Below, piece by piece: positions 1 through 8,727 of a stretch of 64,000 nucleotides of DNA (within the stretch, counting starts at the first letter, position 1; each line of letters opens with the position of its first letter). The stretch is from Bacillus_BD sp963765265 (lineage in GTDB: Bacteria > Bacillota > Bacilli > Bacillales > Cytobacillaceae), in NCBI GenBank assembly GCA_963765265.1, contig CAVXVN010000008.1, positions 372,001 through 436,000 of the forward strand. The letters are read 5' to 3'. Both the position numbers and the translations under genes were made by a program. The notes below the pieces were generated by a model that saw only the letters and a program-made list of their open reading frames with translations, did not search any database and had not been told where the DNA came from.

Positions 1-219
1 AAAAAGAAAGAGTGTGAACTTCTCTTCATGCTCGCAGGGTCTCCTGGTCGCATTTTTACCCGCTCACAGCTTATTGAAAAAATATGGGGAATTGACTATG
101 AAGGAGATGATCGAACAGTTGATGTACATATAAAAAGACTGCGTGAACGGCTTAATCCTTTTCCTTCATTATTAATTACAACTGTACGTGGGATGGGATA
201 TCGTTTGGAGGATAAATAA
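1..219 (+). CDS. OmpR/PhoB-type response regulator, C-terminal part
   Basis: The frame is open from the first base, so the receiver domain lies outside the window. The 72 visible residues are the winged-helix DNA-binding domain of OmpR/PhoB regulators: the recognition-helix stretch DDRTVDVHIKRLRERL and the closing wing RGMGYRLEDK are typical. It would bind promoter DNA after phosphorylation by the partner kinase. The histidine kinase gene begins one base after its stop codon, with its ribosome binding site inside the regulator's last codons, so the pair is translationally coupled. The target genes cannot be judged from this fragment. Confidence 0.93.
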   Translation, partial: KKKECELLFMLAGSPGRIFTRSQLIEKIWGIDYEGDDRTVDVHIKRLRERLNPFPSLLITTVRGMGYRLEDK

Positions 220-220
220 G

Positions 221-1555
221 TTGATCAAAGTAAATCTTCGTTTTCAAATTGTTGTCACTTTTATCGGTGTTGTTCTTATTAGTCTCTTTCTTTCTTTTCT
301 GATTACACGTACGATCTTTGTACAAGAGTTTACATTTAGAGGGTCATCAAAAATCACCATTGATATCGCTACATTAATTGCAACAACGAATCCGGATAAA
401 GCGGATACTGTTAGGGACATTTTAGCGAAGTATGATGTAGAGAGTATGATTATACACGGGGATACGAATCCACCATTTTCAGTTTCAAAGGAGAAAGTAG
501 CGAAATTATTCCAAACTAATTCCTCAGATGCCTTGATTTTATCAAAAAGACATCATGAAGATACGGAAGTAATTGTTGGTGTACCGAATATAGATGATAC
601 TGGAAGTGCATTAGTGTTGAAGCTTGACTTTTTGAAGCTTCATAATTTTATAGAGCATATCATCTTTTTTTCGTTAGTATTAGTACTGTTAATTGGTAGT
701 TTACTCTTTTTATTAGCTTCGCTTTATATTGTCGAACCACTTAAAAGGTTAACAAAAGCAGCGAAAGAAATGGCAACAGGAAATTTATTGTTTCGATTGA
801 AACATAAAAGAAAAGATGAGTTTGGCGATCTGATGGACAGCTTTAATCATATGGCATGTGAGCTCCAAAAGTCGGAAAAAGCCCGAGAAGATTTTGTGAG
901 CAATGTCTCTCACGAAATTCAATCGCCCCTTACATCGATCAGAGGGTTTACGAAAGCGATCAGAGATGATGTGATTCCTCCCGAACATCAAAAGGAATAT
1001 TTGAACATCATTTATCAGGAATCACTGCGACTTTCACACCTCAGCGAAAACTTATTGCGGCTGGCATCTCTGGATTCAGAGTACCACCCGTTTCAACCAG
1101 ACGTGTACAAATTAGATGAACAATTGCGGCAAACGATCTTGCTATTAGAACCACAATGGAAAGAAAAGGATTTGAAAATTTCACTAGTCTTGCAGCCTTG
1201 TGAAATTAAAGCGGATAAAGATCTATTTGAGCAAGTATGGCAAAATTTAATAAATAATGCGATTAAGTATTCTGATATTGGAGGGCTTATTGAAGTAAAG
1301 TTAGAATCAACTGCACAGCAGATAAAGGTTTTTATTCGTGATACCGGTCATGGTATTAACGAAGAAGAACTTCCTTTTATCTTTGATCGATTTTACATGG
1401 TTGATAAAGCACGCAGGTATTCTCGGGAAGGGAATGGACTGGGGCTTTCAATTGCAAGGAAAATAGTAATACTTCATGGTAGCCATATTGAAGTCACAAG
1501 TAAAGAAGGACAGGGTTCTACGTTTGTTGTAAGTATTCCTAGATTTGGGAGCTAA
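221..1555 (+). CDS. Membrane sensor histidine kinase (HAMP, HisKA, HATPase)
   Basis: Partner of the upstream regulator. A TTG start at 221 is chosen because GGAGG (207-211) sits 9 bases before it; an earlier in-frame ATG (188) lies inside the regulator gene without a site. The 444-residue protein has an N-terminal membrane helix, an extracellular sensor loop of about 110 residues, a second helix near residue 155, a HAMP linker, the phosphoacceptor box SNVSHEIQSPLTSIRGF and an ATPase domain with N (NLINNAIKYS), G1 (DTGHGI) and G2 (GNGLGLSIA) boxes. Family membership is certain; the signal sensed is unknown. Confidence 0.93.
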   Translation: MIKVNLRFQIVVTFIGVVLISLFLSFLITRTIFVQEFTFRGSSKITIDIATLIATTNPDKADTVRDILAKYDVESMIIHGDTNPPFSVSKEKVAKLFQTNSSDALILSKRHHEDTEVIVGVPNIDDTGSALVLKLDFLKLHNFIEHIIFFSLVLVLLIGSLLFLLASLYIVEPLKRLTKAAKEMATGNLLFRLKHKRKDEFGDLMDSFNHMACELQKSEKAREDFVSNVSHEIQSPLTSIRGFTKAIRDDVIPPEHQKEYLNIIYQESLRLSHLSENLLRLASLDSEYHPFQPDVYKLDEQLRQTILLLEPQWKEKDLKISLVLQPCEIKADKDLFEQVWQNLINNAIKYSDIGGLIEVKLESTAQQIKVFIRDTGHGINEEELPFIFDRFYMVDKARRYSREGNGLGLSIARKIVILHGSHIEVTSKEGQGSTFVVSIPRFGS

Positions 1556-1564
1556 AACAATTTG

Positions 1565-1595
1565 ACTTACACTGTTTTCCCCCCAACAGTGTAAG
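1565..1595. terminator. Inverted repeat after the two-component operon
   Basis: ACTTACACTGTT (1565-1576) is followed after a C-rich loop by its exact complement (1584-1595). It lies 10 bases after the kinase stop codon and probably ends that transcript, though no long T-run follows. Confidence 0.55.
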
Positions 1596-1700
1596 TGATC
1601 ACTGTACCAACCCGACACTGGCTAGCTCTAGGCTAAATACGATTACCTGCTTCAATATCCACAATGACATCCATACTATTCCTACATCACTTTTATGATG

Positions 1701-1913
1701 TTAATCTTCCCAAACACTATCCATGAGTGCCTTAATCTCTTTTCTACGTCTTTCTGTGTCTGCTTCTTTTACAATCCATTTTCCATCCACTAATTCTACA
1801 ACATCGTTGACTTTCACACTTGAATCAACTTGTTTCTTGGGAATATCTTTCGTATTCCCTTCCATTTCAATCACAACAAAATCCCCTTCGAATCGATCAA
1901 CAATTCCTTTCAT
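1701..1913 (-). CDS. DUF3006 family small protein
   Basis: A 70-residue protein starting MKGIVDRFEGDFVVIE, the usual opening of DUF3006 proteins: a small beta-rich fold with the pattern 'VDRFEG..aViE' and then a charged C-terminal helix (EADTERRRKEIKALMDSVWED). It begins 14 bases after the stop of the MBL hydrolase gene, preceded by AAAGGATG. This pairing of DUF3006 with ComEC-like secreted MBL hydrolases recurs in Firmicutes, so the two probably act together. The biochemical role is not known. Confidence 0.85.
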   Translation of the reverse strand: MKGIVDRFEGDFVVIEMEGNTKDIPKKQVDSSVKVNDVVELVDGKWIVKEADTERRRKEIKALMDSVWED

Positions 1914-1927
1914 GCCTACACATCCTT

Positions 1928-3400
1928 TTATTGTGGTGTAAAAGCGGTTTGAGTGGTTGCTGTCTTTCCATTAGCAGAAACGGTAATATCTCCATTTACA
2001 GTAAATCCAGCAGCAGCACGACCAATTTTGAAAGACAAAGCGGCTATACCATTCGCGTTCGTTGTTCCGTCATAAACAGTATCTGTCGATTTATACGAGA
2101 GGCTCAAATGAACATTTGCACCATTTACCGCGTACCCATTTTGGTCTTTTACTGTAACCATTACGGTAACCTCTTCATTTTGATCCGGGTTTGCATCATC
2201 TATCGTAGCAGTAGCTTGTAAATTACCCGTTATATTTGATGTTACTGGTGGTGTAACCAATACTGGCTGAGTTGTTGTTGGATTATTCGTTTGGGATGTT
2301 GCAGCAGGCGTATGAACCCAAGCGTTTTTATTTACCTCCATTTTGCTTCCATCTGTTTTAAAAACAATCGTTCCATCTATATCATTTCGGTATATATTCA
2401 CTTTATGGTTATCAAGTCGATCTAATACTTCACTTGTAGGATGACCATAATTATTTTTTCCTACTTGGATCACTGCATGCTTCGGTTGGACCGCTTTTAC
2501 AAAAGCTTCACTTGTAGAATGATCACTACCATGATGACCGGTTAATAAAACCGTAGATTGTAAATTTTCACCTGCTTGCAGCCATTTTTCTTCTGTTGAT
2601 ACTCCCGCATCCCCTGTTAGCAAGAAAGATTGTTCTCCCAATTGTAATCGAACAACCGCACTCATTTCATTTGCATCACTGTCTGTTCCTACAGGTGAAA
2701 TCATTTTGATTTGTACCGCAGGATCTAAATCAAGTTCTATTCCTGCTTTTGCCGTCGTTACTTTTAATCCTTTATTTTGAATGGATTGTAGTACAGATTG
2801 GAATGTTTGAGTATCTCTTTGAACATTTGGCATATAGATTTTTCCGATATCAAAGGAATCAATGACTGCATCCATTCCTCCGATGTGATCCGCATCAGGG
2901 TGTGTCCCAATTAAAATATCAACCTTAGATACACCCAATTGTTTTAGATACGCGACCATATCATCTTCATCATCATTATTACCACCATCAATCACCATAA
3001 CCTTCTTATTTGGGGCAATAATAACTTGCGCAGCTCCTTGACCAACATCCACGAAATGTACTTCTAACTCGCCTTCCGATGTTTGTGTTTCAGAAGTCGC
3101 AGCAGTTTCTTGTTTTTTCTCTTCTTTTACCTTTGAAGTATTCGTATTTTCTTTTTTTGTTTCTTTGTTTTCTTCTACATTAGAAGATACTTGTTTCTCT
3201 ACTGTTGATGTGGTGGAGGTATCCGCGGGTAACATAAAACCACCAATCATAAACACGACAAATGAAACGACGATAAACAATCCACTTGCTTTCCTGGAAC
3301 CTAATTTTATTAACTTAACACTTCCCTTTAAGACACCAACAATTCCTATAAAAAAGCCTAAAAAGGCTAATAACATTAATATTGTTCCTAAGGTTCCCAT
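1928..3400 (-). CDS. ComEC-like MBL-fold hydrolase, membrane anchored, with Ig-like C-terminal domain
   Basis: The 490-residue protein starts with two hydrophobic segments (residues about 3-25 and 38-57), then a low-complexity Thr/Glu/Lys linker to residue 110. A metallo-beta-lactamase domain follows, with the metal motif THPDADHIGGMD and a second site TGHHGSDHST, as in the soluble domain of the competence protein ComEC. After a Thr/Pro-rich spacer the last 100 residues form a bacterial Ig-like (invasin/Big_1-type) domain (ATIDDANPDQNEEVTV...). It is expected outside the membrane, possibly as a nuclease or phosphodiesterase. It lacks the ComEC channel, so it is not the competence permease itself. 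Start supported by GGAGTGAG before ATG. Confidence 0.85.
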   Translation of the reverse strand: MGTLGTILMLLAFLGFFIGIVGVLKGSVKLIKLGSRKASGLFIVVSFVVFMIGGFMLPADTSTTSTVEKQVSSNVEENKETKKENTNTSKVKEEKKQETAATSETQTSEGELEVHFVDVGQGAAQVIIAPNKKVMVIDGGNNDDEDDMVAYLKQLGVSKVDILIGTHPDADHIGGMDAVIDSFDIGKIYMPNVQRDTQTFQSVLQSIQNKGLKVTTAKAGIELDLDPAVQIKMISPVGTDSDANEMSAVVRLQLGEQSFLLTGDAGVSTEEKWLQAGENLQSTVLLTGHHGSDHSTSEAFVKAVQPKHAVIQVGKNNYGHPTSEVLDRLDNHKVNIYRNDIDGTIVFKTDGSKMEVNKNAWVHTPAATSQTNNPTTTQPVLVTPPVTSNITGNLQATATIDDANPDQNEEVTVMVTVKDQNGYAVNGANVHLSLSYKSTDTVYDGTTNANGIAALSFKIGRAAAGFTVNGDITVSANGKTATTQTAFTPQ

Positions 3401-3489
3401 TTTCTCACTCCATTCTATTTATCTACTATACTTGTGTATCAGATTTTTTTCTCTTTCTGAACCAAATTCATCCTATCTTCTAAAATTAG

Positions 3490-3527
3490 AAAAAACAAGT
3501 GCCACTTGTTTTGCACTTGTTTTTTAA
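3490..3527 (-). terminator. Rho-independent terminator of the MFS pump gene
   Basis: The stem AAAACAAGTGC / GCACTTGTTTT ends in a T-run on the minus strand, 29 bases beyond the MFS stop codon. Confidence 0.8.
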
Positions 3528-3555
3528 ACTTGTCTCTGTAGTCCCTGCTAGCTTT

Positions 3556-4731
3556 TTAATAATGTGCTGGTTTTTTCCAAAACATTGCGATGATAATCCC
3601 AAGCACAAGAACGATTGTAGAAAAATAATAGGGATAGTTCAAATTCAGATCAAATAAAAAGCCTCCTACAATTGGTCCGAAAATATTTCCTATGCTAGTG
3701 AACATGGAGTTCATCCCACCAACAAAACCTTGCTCATTGCCAGCGATTTTCGACAAGTATGTTGTAATGGCTGGCCGGATTAAGTCGAATCCAACGAATA
3801 ACACGAAGGCTGTCAACATTATTGTCATATACGAATTCACAACTGTCACTAAAAAGACAAGCATAGCAGACATCACAAAGCAGTAGCGAATGAGTGAAAT
3901 TTCGCCAATTTTCCTCGTCATCCGGTCAAATAGGAATAATTGGGCCAACGCCCCGAAAAGGCCACCACCTGTGACGACAATTGCGATATCCTTCGGTGAA
4001 AAACCAAATTTATGGTCAACGAATAAACTAAAAAGAGATTCGAAGGCGGATAGTCCGAAACTAGAGATGAAAATTAGTAAGAAGGCAATGAAATAGATCG
4101 GCTGGAATATTGTTCGGAAACTGGCCTTTCCAGTTAATGGGTCGGCTTTCTGTACCTCGTCCTCACTCGTTTTTTTAGGCTCTTTTAATAATAAAAGTGA
4201 AAGGATTGCCGCGACACCACCGAACATAGCTGCTGCAAAAAATGGCAGGCGTGTGTTGATTTCTGCCAAAAATCCACCAAGCCCTGGTCCAATAATAAAG
4301 CCCGTGTTTATGGCAGCTGACATAAGCCCTAGTGCTTTTGATCTTTCATTCTTCGGTGTAATATCCGCTATAAAGGCAGTAACAGCAGGCATAATGAAGG
4401 CGGCACTAAGTCCCCCAAGCAGCCGCGAAATGAATAAGACAGGAACGCTTTGTCCAAGTCCGAATAATAATTCTGAAACGGCAAAAATAAATAAGCCAAT
4501 GATAATCATCGGCTTGCGTCCGTACTGATCCACCCACTTGCCCGCAATCGGTGAGCTGATTAGCTGAGCAAGCGCAAACACTGCTACTAGGTAACCCACC
4601 GTCGAACCGCTAATATCGAGCTCATTCATTAAAGTTGGCAGGACAGGAATGACTAGCCCAATCCCTAAAAAAGCAACAAATGAATTGGCTAGTAAAATAC
4701 TTAAGGTGACCTTTCGATTCTCTTTGTGCAT
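3556..4731 (-). CDS. MFS multidrug efflux transporter (DHA1, NorA/Bmr-like)
   Basis: A 391-residue, 12-helix major facilitator. Motif A between helices 2 and 3 is present (GKWVDQYGRKPMII), as is the motif C-like stretch of drug:H+ antiporters in helix 5 (GLMSAAINTGFIIGPGLGGFLAE). The start at 4731 is chosen because AAGGAG stands before this ATG; an in-frame ATG 17 codons upstream has no such site. It should export hydrophobic cations or quinolone-type compounds by proton exchange. It is transcribed alone between a terminator and a small mobile element. Substrate is inferred from family only. Confidence 0.87.
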   Translation of the reverse strand: MHKENRKVTLSILLANSFVAFLGIGLVIPVLPTLMNELDISGSTVGYLVAVFALAQLISSPIAGKWVDQYGRKPMIIIGLFIFAVSELLFGLGQSVPVLFISRLLGGLSAAFIMPAVTAFIADITPKNERSKALGLMSAAINTGFIIGPGLGGFLAEINTRLPFFAAAMFGGVAAILSLLLLKEPKKTSEDEVQKADPLTGKASFRTIFQPIYFIAFLLIFISSFGLSAFESLFSLFVDHKFGFSPKDIAIVVTGGGLFGALAQLFLFDRMTRKIGEISLIRYCFVMSAMLVFLVTVVNSYMTIMLTAFVLFVGFDLIRPAITTYLSKIAGNEQGFVGGMNSMFTSIGNIFGPIVGGFLFDLNLNYPYYFSTIVLVLGIIIAMFWKKPAHY

Positions 4732-4848
4732 TATTTTAATCTCCTTAATAGCTGGACGGATGGGGCCTGCACCAAATTTCAATGAGTTCTTTTCAAAGAA
4801 AAAGGGTTTACTTTTACTTAAGTATTCATAATTAAGTACCCAATTTAT

Positions 4849-4993
4849 CCCGGTTTAACAGGCTGTAAAACCCCGACAAGATCTTTTCTTAGAGCTTTAG
4901 CTCTTAGAAAAGTCAGTCAGGCGTAGCGTGATAAGTGGAACTAACCATCAGTGGGGGATGAGAGAAAACCCCACTGATGGAAGTTTTCTTTAT
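4849..4993. mobile_element. Small non-autonomous element (IS200/IS605- or bcr1-like) ending in two hairpins
   Basis: About 140 noncoding bases stand between two copies of the pentamer TTTAT (4844-4848 and 4989-4993). Inside are two strong hairpins: CTTTTCTTAGAGC (4884-4896) with GCTCTTAGAAAAG (one mismatch), and a perfect 12-bp stem CCATCAGTGGGG (4945-4956) / CCCCACTGATGG (4969-4980). A pentamer left flank matched by a right-end pentamer, with subterminal hairpins and no terminal inverted repeats, is the layout of IS200/IS605 relatives. The bcr1 repeats of B. cereus are also described as flanked by TTTAT. No transposase is encoded here, so it would need one elsewhere. Confidence 0.55.
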
Positions 4994-5120
4994 ATGTATT
5001 CCTATTTATTCATTTGATTTTAAACTATTATTGCACATAAATGATTATTAATTCAATGCTTTTTAAAATCAACATTCGATTGAAATGGATAAATGGGAAA
5101 AAGTAATTTTCACTTCAATA

Positions 5121-5168
5121 AAATAGAGTTGGAGGATCATCATGTTTGACAAGTCTCCAACTCTATTT
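5121..5168 (-). terminator. Terminator after the epimerase locus
   Basis: AAATAGAGTTGGAG (5121-5134) pairs exactly with CTCCAACTCTATTT (5155-5168); on the minus strand the stem runs into a T-rich stretch 17 bases past the epimerase stop. Confidence 0.75.
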
Positions 5169-5184
5169 CTTCTTACTGAAACGA

Positions 5185-6205
5185 TTAATCAGAAGAATCT
5201 TGATCTAATTTATAATACTCTTTATACCAATCTACAAATTTTCCGATTCCTTCATTAATCGTTGTTTGGGGCTTAAATCCAATATCTTTTTCTAAATCTT
5301 CAATATCTGCATATGTTTCATGAACATCACCTGCTTGCATGGGGAGGAATTGTTTAATCGCTTTTTTGCCTATCTTCTCTTCAAAAACCGCAATGAACTC
5401 CATAAGTTCTACAGGTTGGTTATTCCCTATATTATATATTTTGTAAGGTGCATTACTTGAGATCGTAGGTAATTGAATGCGTTCAGGTTTTTTTCCAAGT
5501 AAACGAACGATTCCTTCTACAATATCGTCAATATAGGTAAAATCCCTCTTCATATTTCCGGAATTATAAACCTGAATGGGATCACCCTTCATAATGGCTT
5601 TTGTAAATTTAAAATAGGACATATCAGGTCTTCCCCATGGACCATAAACGGTAAAAAATCGTAACCCTGTTGTTGGTAAATCGTATAAATGACTATACGT
5701 GTAGGCCAGTAGTTCATTCACTCGTTTCGTAGCTGCGTACAAACTGATTGGATGATCCACATTATCATTTGTTGAAAATGGCATTTTATTATTTGCACCA
5801 TAAACGGAACTAGACGAAGCATATATTAAGTGTTCAATTTGGTGATCGGTTACAGCATTTCAAAATATTCATAAACCCAATGACATTTGATTGAATGTAG
5901 GCATCCGGATTTTCTAAACTGTACCGAACCCCTGCTTGTGCCGCTAAGTTAATAACAATATCTATATCATTTTGAAAAAAGATTTTTTCCAATGCCTCTT
6001 TATCTTCAATCGTAATTAATTCAAAGGAAAAGTTTTCATGTTCTTTCAATAATTTTAGGCGTGCTTTCTTTAAATTAACATCATAATAACTATTTAAATT
6101 ATCGACTCCGATAATTACATAATTATTTAAAAGTAATCTTTTTGCTAAATGAAATCCAATAAATCCTGCGCAACCGGTTATTAAAATAGTTTTCGACGAA
6201 GTCAA
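5185..6205 (-). pseudogene. UDP-glucuronate 4-epimerase-like SDR, frameshifted
   Basis: The two parts together make a full-length (about 340 aa) nucleotide-sugar epimerase of the extended SDR family. The N-terminal part (5834-6205, TTG start behind AGGAGG) has the NAD site TGCAGFIGFHLAKRL and NLAAQAGVRYSLENP. The C-terminal part has the catalytic YAATK and RFFTVYGPWGRPDM, closest to UDP-glucuronate 4-epimerases. The frame shifts near 5858: one extra base interrupts ...NILKCCN and HQIEHLIYASSSSVYGANNK in the next frame. Such enzymes supply UDP-galacturonate for surface polysaccharide. Either a sequencing error or a recent mutation; everything else is conserved. Confidence 0.85.
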
Positions 6206-6232
6206 CCTTATTTAGTCCTCCTTATATTATTC

Positions 6233-6830
6233 CTATAACGTATTGAAATCGATATTATTCTGCCAGTCCTCATAGGATTCAGGATCGATTTCTTTTGCTT
6301 GTTCCAAGAATGTGTTTAATAGACCTAGTTTCTTTAGATCAAGAAACATCTTTGGATTATATGGATCATTCATCGTGAGACCATCTGAATGATCAATCGC
6401 TTTCAGCACATCCCCTTCAGTGACGATAAAATGTCCAATTGAAGTCTTAATCCTTGTAAATCCAACTCGCTTTAGTTCCTTCCGAATCATAATGATTTGT
6501 TTTGTAATCGTTTCAGGTAATCTCTTGGTTTGTTTCAAGTAATCTTTTAAATTCTGACCCTTTCAAATACTCCATTACGACATAATTCGGTCCAACTTCA
6601 AAAAGTTGTGGAACAATATTAAGATCCTTAGCGGCTTCAAGTGCTTTCCCTTCTTTTATGGCTGCATTTGGATTGACATAAATTTTCACACAACGATCAT
6701 CACTAATCTGAAAAACGGCACCTTGACTTCCTTTCCCAATTATTTTTAATGTGGTGGGATTATCGATTATTAAATCCTTTTTACCGCTCGTTTCAACTCT
6801 TTCAACTTTAATTAATGTAAAGTCATTCAT
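6233..6830 (-). pseudogene. Serine/threonine protein kinase-like protein (YrzF-like), frameshifted
   Basis: A compact kinase-like protein of about 200 residues in two overlapping frames. The first has a glycine-rich loop (IGKGSQGAVF), an ATP-anchoring lysine (RCVKIYV) and a hinge (VVMEYLKGSEFK). The second continues DYLKQTKRLPETITKQ... to the end. An extra A in the run after ...GSEFK (near 6525) breaks the frame. A canonical HRD catalytic loop is not obvious; the stretch GHFIVTEGDVLKAIDHSDG takes its place, so activity is uncertain. Bacilli carry similar small eukaryote-like kinases. It lies 27 bases upstream of the epimerase on the same strand. Confidence 0.7.
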
Positions 6831-7147
6831 TTACCATCACCCTCTTTTGGACAATCTTAACTTATCATATTAAAAAATCGATTAAGTGTTTTAGGTGAGT
6901 ATCATTATTTTAGAAAAATAGGTTAATACCCTTTATAGAATGAATCCGTTACATAGTTGAGCTAAACTTCAAAGTCTTATGTTTTCACCATCATTTATGA
7001 TTTTTACAAAAGATTTACGATTTTTACAAAAAAAATAAGAAACTATATGTTTGTCCGTTTCATATCTATTTCTTTATGAATTGAATAAAGAAGGATTACA
7101 TGTGATCGCTTCTAAAAATAAAGAATCATCAGGAAAGGAGGCATGTA
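6831..7147. other. Divergent intergenic region
   Basis: AT-rich 317-bp spacer between the kinase-like gene (minus) and the Nudix gene (plus), so it must hold both promoters. A short direct repeat GATTTTTACAAAA occurs near 6999 and 7019. I see no RNA gene or operator that I can name. Confidence 0.4.
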
Positions 7148-7615
7148 ATGGGATACATTGAAGAATTACGTGCACTCGTAGGGACAAGACCTTTAGTCCT
7201 AACAGGTGTAACCGTTTTGGTTATCGATCGGCACAGCCGATTTCTGATGGTGGAATCCGATAATATATGGAAATTGCCTGGAGGCTTTATCGAATTGGGG
7301 GAATCCGCAGAAGAGGCGTGCAGACGTGAAATATTGGAAGAAACAGGTATTAATATAGGAAACCTTCAGCTAATTGGTGTTTTTTCAGGAAAAAACTATT
7401 TTACTAAGCTTCCTAATGGTGATGAATACTATCCTATTACCCTTGCATATGTGACAGAAGATATACGTAGTGGAGATCTAAAACCAGATGAAGATGAAAT
7501 ACAAAAAGTTCAATTCTTTAAATGGTCTGCTTTTCCGGAAGATTTATGTGAAAGAGATCGGCAAATATTTCAAAGCTTTATTGAAAATTTGATTTCTAAA
7601 GGAAGGAAGGGTTAG
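7148..7615 (+). CDS. Nudix hydrolase
   Basis: A 155-residue protein with a complete Nudix box: GGFIELGESAEEACRREI followed by LEETGI, matching GX5EX7REUXEEXGU, whose glutamates bind magnesium. The enzyme should split a nucleoside diphosphate linked to another group (a nucleotide sugar, ADP-ribose or damaged dNTP). Start ATG behind AAAGGAGG. It is first in an apparent operon; the glycosyltransferase starts 5 bases after its stop. The neighbour suggests a nucleotide-sugar substrate, but that is inference. Confidence 0.9.
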   Translation: MGYIEELRALVGTRPLVLTGVTVLVIDRHSRFLMVESDNIWKLPGGFIELGESAEEACRREILEETGINIGNLQLIGVFSGKNYFTKLPNGDEYYPITLAYVTEDIRSGDLKPDEDEIQKVQFFKWSAFPEDLCERDRQIFQSFIENLISKGRKG

Positions 7616-7620
7616 AAAAA

Positions 7621-8709
7621 TTGAAATCAATCGTTTTTTTTATCAAGGAACCTCTTAAAATAAATCAGGGATTTATGTACATTCAGACTGTTAAGTTAGA
7701 TCAGTATCGACCCATTGTAATAGGACCTTTCCCAAATAGCCACAATACTTTATTTCAGTTTGAACATTATTATAATTTGAATGAAATTAAAGATCTTGGG
7801 GCCTTCTTTAAAGAGAAAAATGTTGTAGCGATTCATGCTCATCAAGGGAAGCATGCCCTTGAAATATTACCAACCGCTATTAAGTATAACGTCCCTTTAA
7901 TCGTCCATTTTCGAGGCCGTGATTCTTCAACCCAAACGGAAAAGAGATATCGTAAAAATATGGAACGCTATCAAGATTTAATAAAACATGGAGCTGGTTA
8001 TTTTGCCGTTTGCCAATTTCTTGCAGAAGAATTAAAAAAATTAGGGTTTCCCGAAGAAAAAGTTCATGTTTTATATGGCGGTCTAGATTTAAATTTATAC
8101 TCCTATACTGAACATTCCTTACCTCAGGAAGGAGAAATCAAAATCTTATCGGTCGCAAGACTTGTAGAGAAAAAAGGATTTCTTACACTTTTTAAGGCAT
8201 TTCAACGAATTCAACAGGAATACCCGAGAACAACACTTCACATTATTGGGACCGGTCAAGATGAAGAGAAGTTAAGATCATACATTCATGAACACCAATT
8301 AGACAATCGTATTTTTCTTAGAGGATCGATGGATTCAAAGCAAATTTCAAATGAATTAAGAGAGGCTCATCTTTTTTGCCTACCTAGTGAAACAGGTTCA
8401 GATGGCGATGTCGAAGGGATTCCAAATGCATTAAAGGAAGCCATGGCCAGTGGATTACCAGTCGTCTCGACCTATCATGGGGGGATTCCAGAATTAATCG
8501 AGCATAAAAGAACAGGATACCTTGCTCCTGAGAAAAATGACCTTGAATTGGCTCAAGGATTAAAATATTTCTTAGATCACCCAGAAGAATGGAAGGGATA
8601 TACCGAACGTGCAAGACAGATGATCGAAGAAAAATTTGATTCCAATAAACAAATCCAAGTACAACAAAGGCTATATGGCTTAATTGAAAACAGTTTAAAA
8701 AAGAAATAG
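7621..8709 (+). CDS. Glycosyltransferase family 4-type (GT-B)
   Basis: A 362-residue GT-B transferase. The donor half carries KILSVARLVEKKGF and the family pattern EGIPNALKEAMASGLPVV with GGIPELI, where the first glutamate holds the nucleotide-sugar. TTG start with GGAAGG just upstream, overlapping the end of the Nudix gene. The N-terminal half (HAHQGKHALEIL, PLIVHFRGRD) resembles retaining enzymes that build surface polysaccharides or spore/teichuronic glycans. No membrane segment. The acceptor is unknown. The following HipA-like gene begins 18 bases downstream, so co-transcription is likely. Confidence 0.9.
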   Translation: MKSIVFFIKEPLKINQGFMYIQTVKLDQYRPIVIGPFPNSHNTLFQFEHYYNLNEIKDLGAFFKEKNVVAIHAHQGKHALEILPTAIKYNVPLIVHFRGRDSSTQTEKRYRKNMERYQDLIKHGAGYFAVCQFLAEELKKLGFPEEKVHVLYGGLDLNLYSYTEHSLPQEGEIKILSVARLVEKKGFLTLFKAFQRIQQEYPRTTLHIIGTGQDEEKLRSYIHEHQLDNRIFLRGSMDSKQISNELREAHLFCLPSETGSDGDVEGIPNALKEAMASGLPVVSTYHGGIPELIEHKRTGYLAPEKNDLELAQGLKYFLDHPEEWKGYTERARQMIEEKFDSNKQIQVQQRLYGLIENSLKKK

Positions 8710-8727
8710 GAAGGGAGTCAATGCTTT

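Noticed and set aside
1723..2221. Long plus-strand open frames opposite DUF3006 and the MBL gene
   Set aside because: Antisense shadows of clearly conserved minus-strand genes with no ribosome sites or recognisable domains.
6513..6560. Possible programmed frameshift in the small kinase (A-run)
   Set aside because: No slippery heptamer with downstream structure is evident, and many other genes here carry similar one-base breaks; an indel is simpler.
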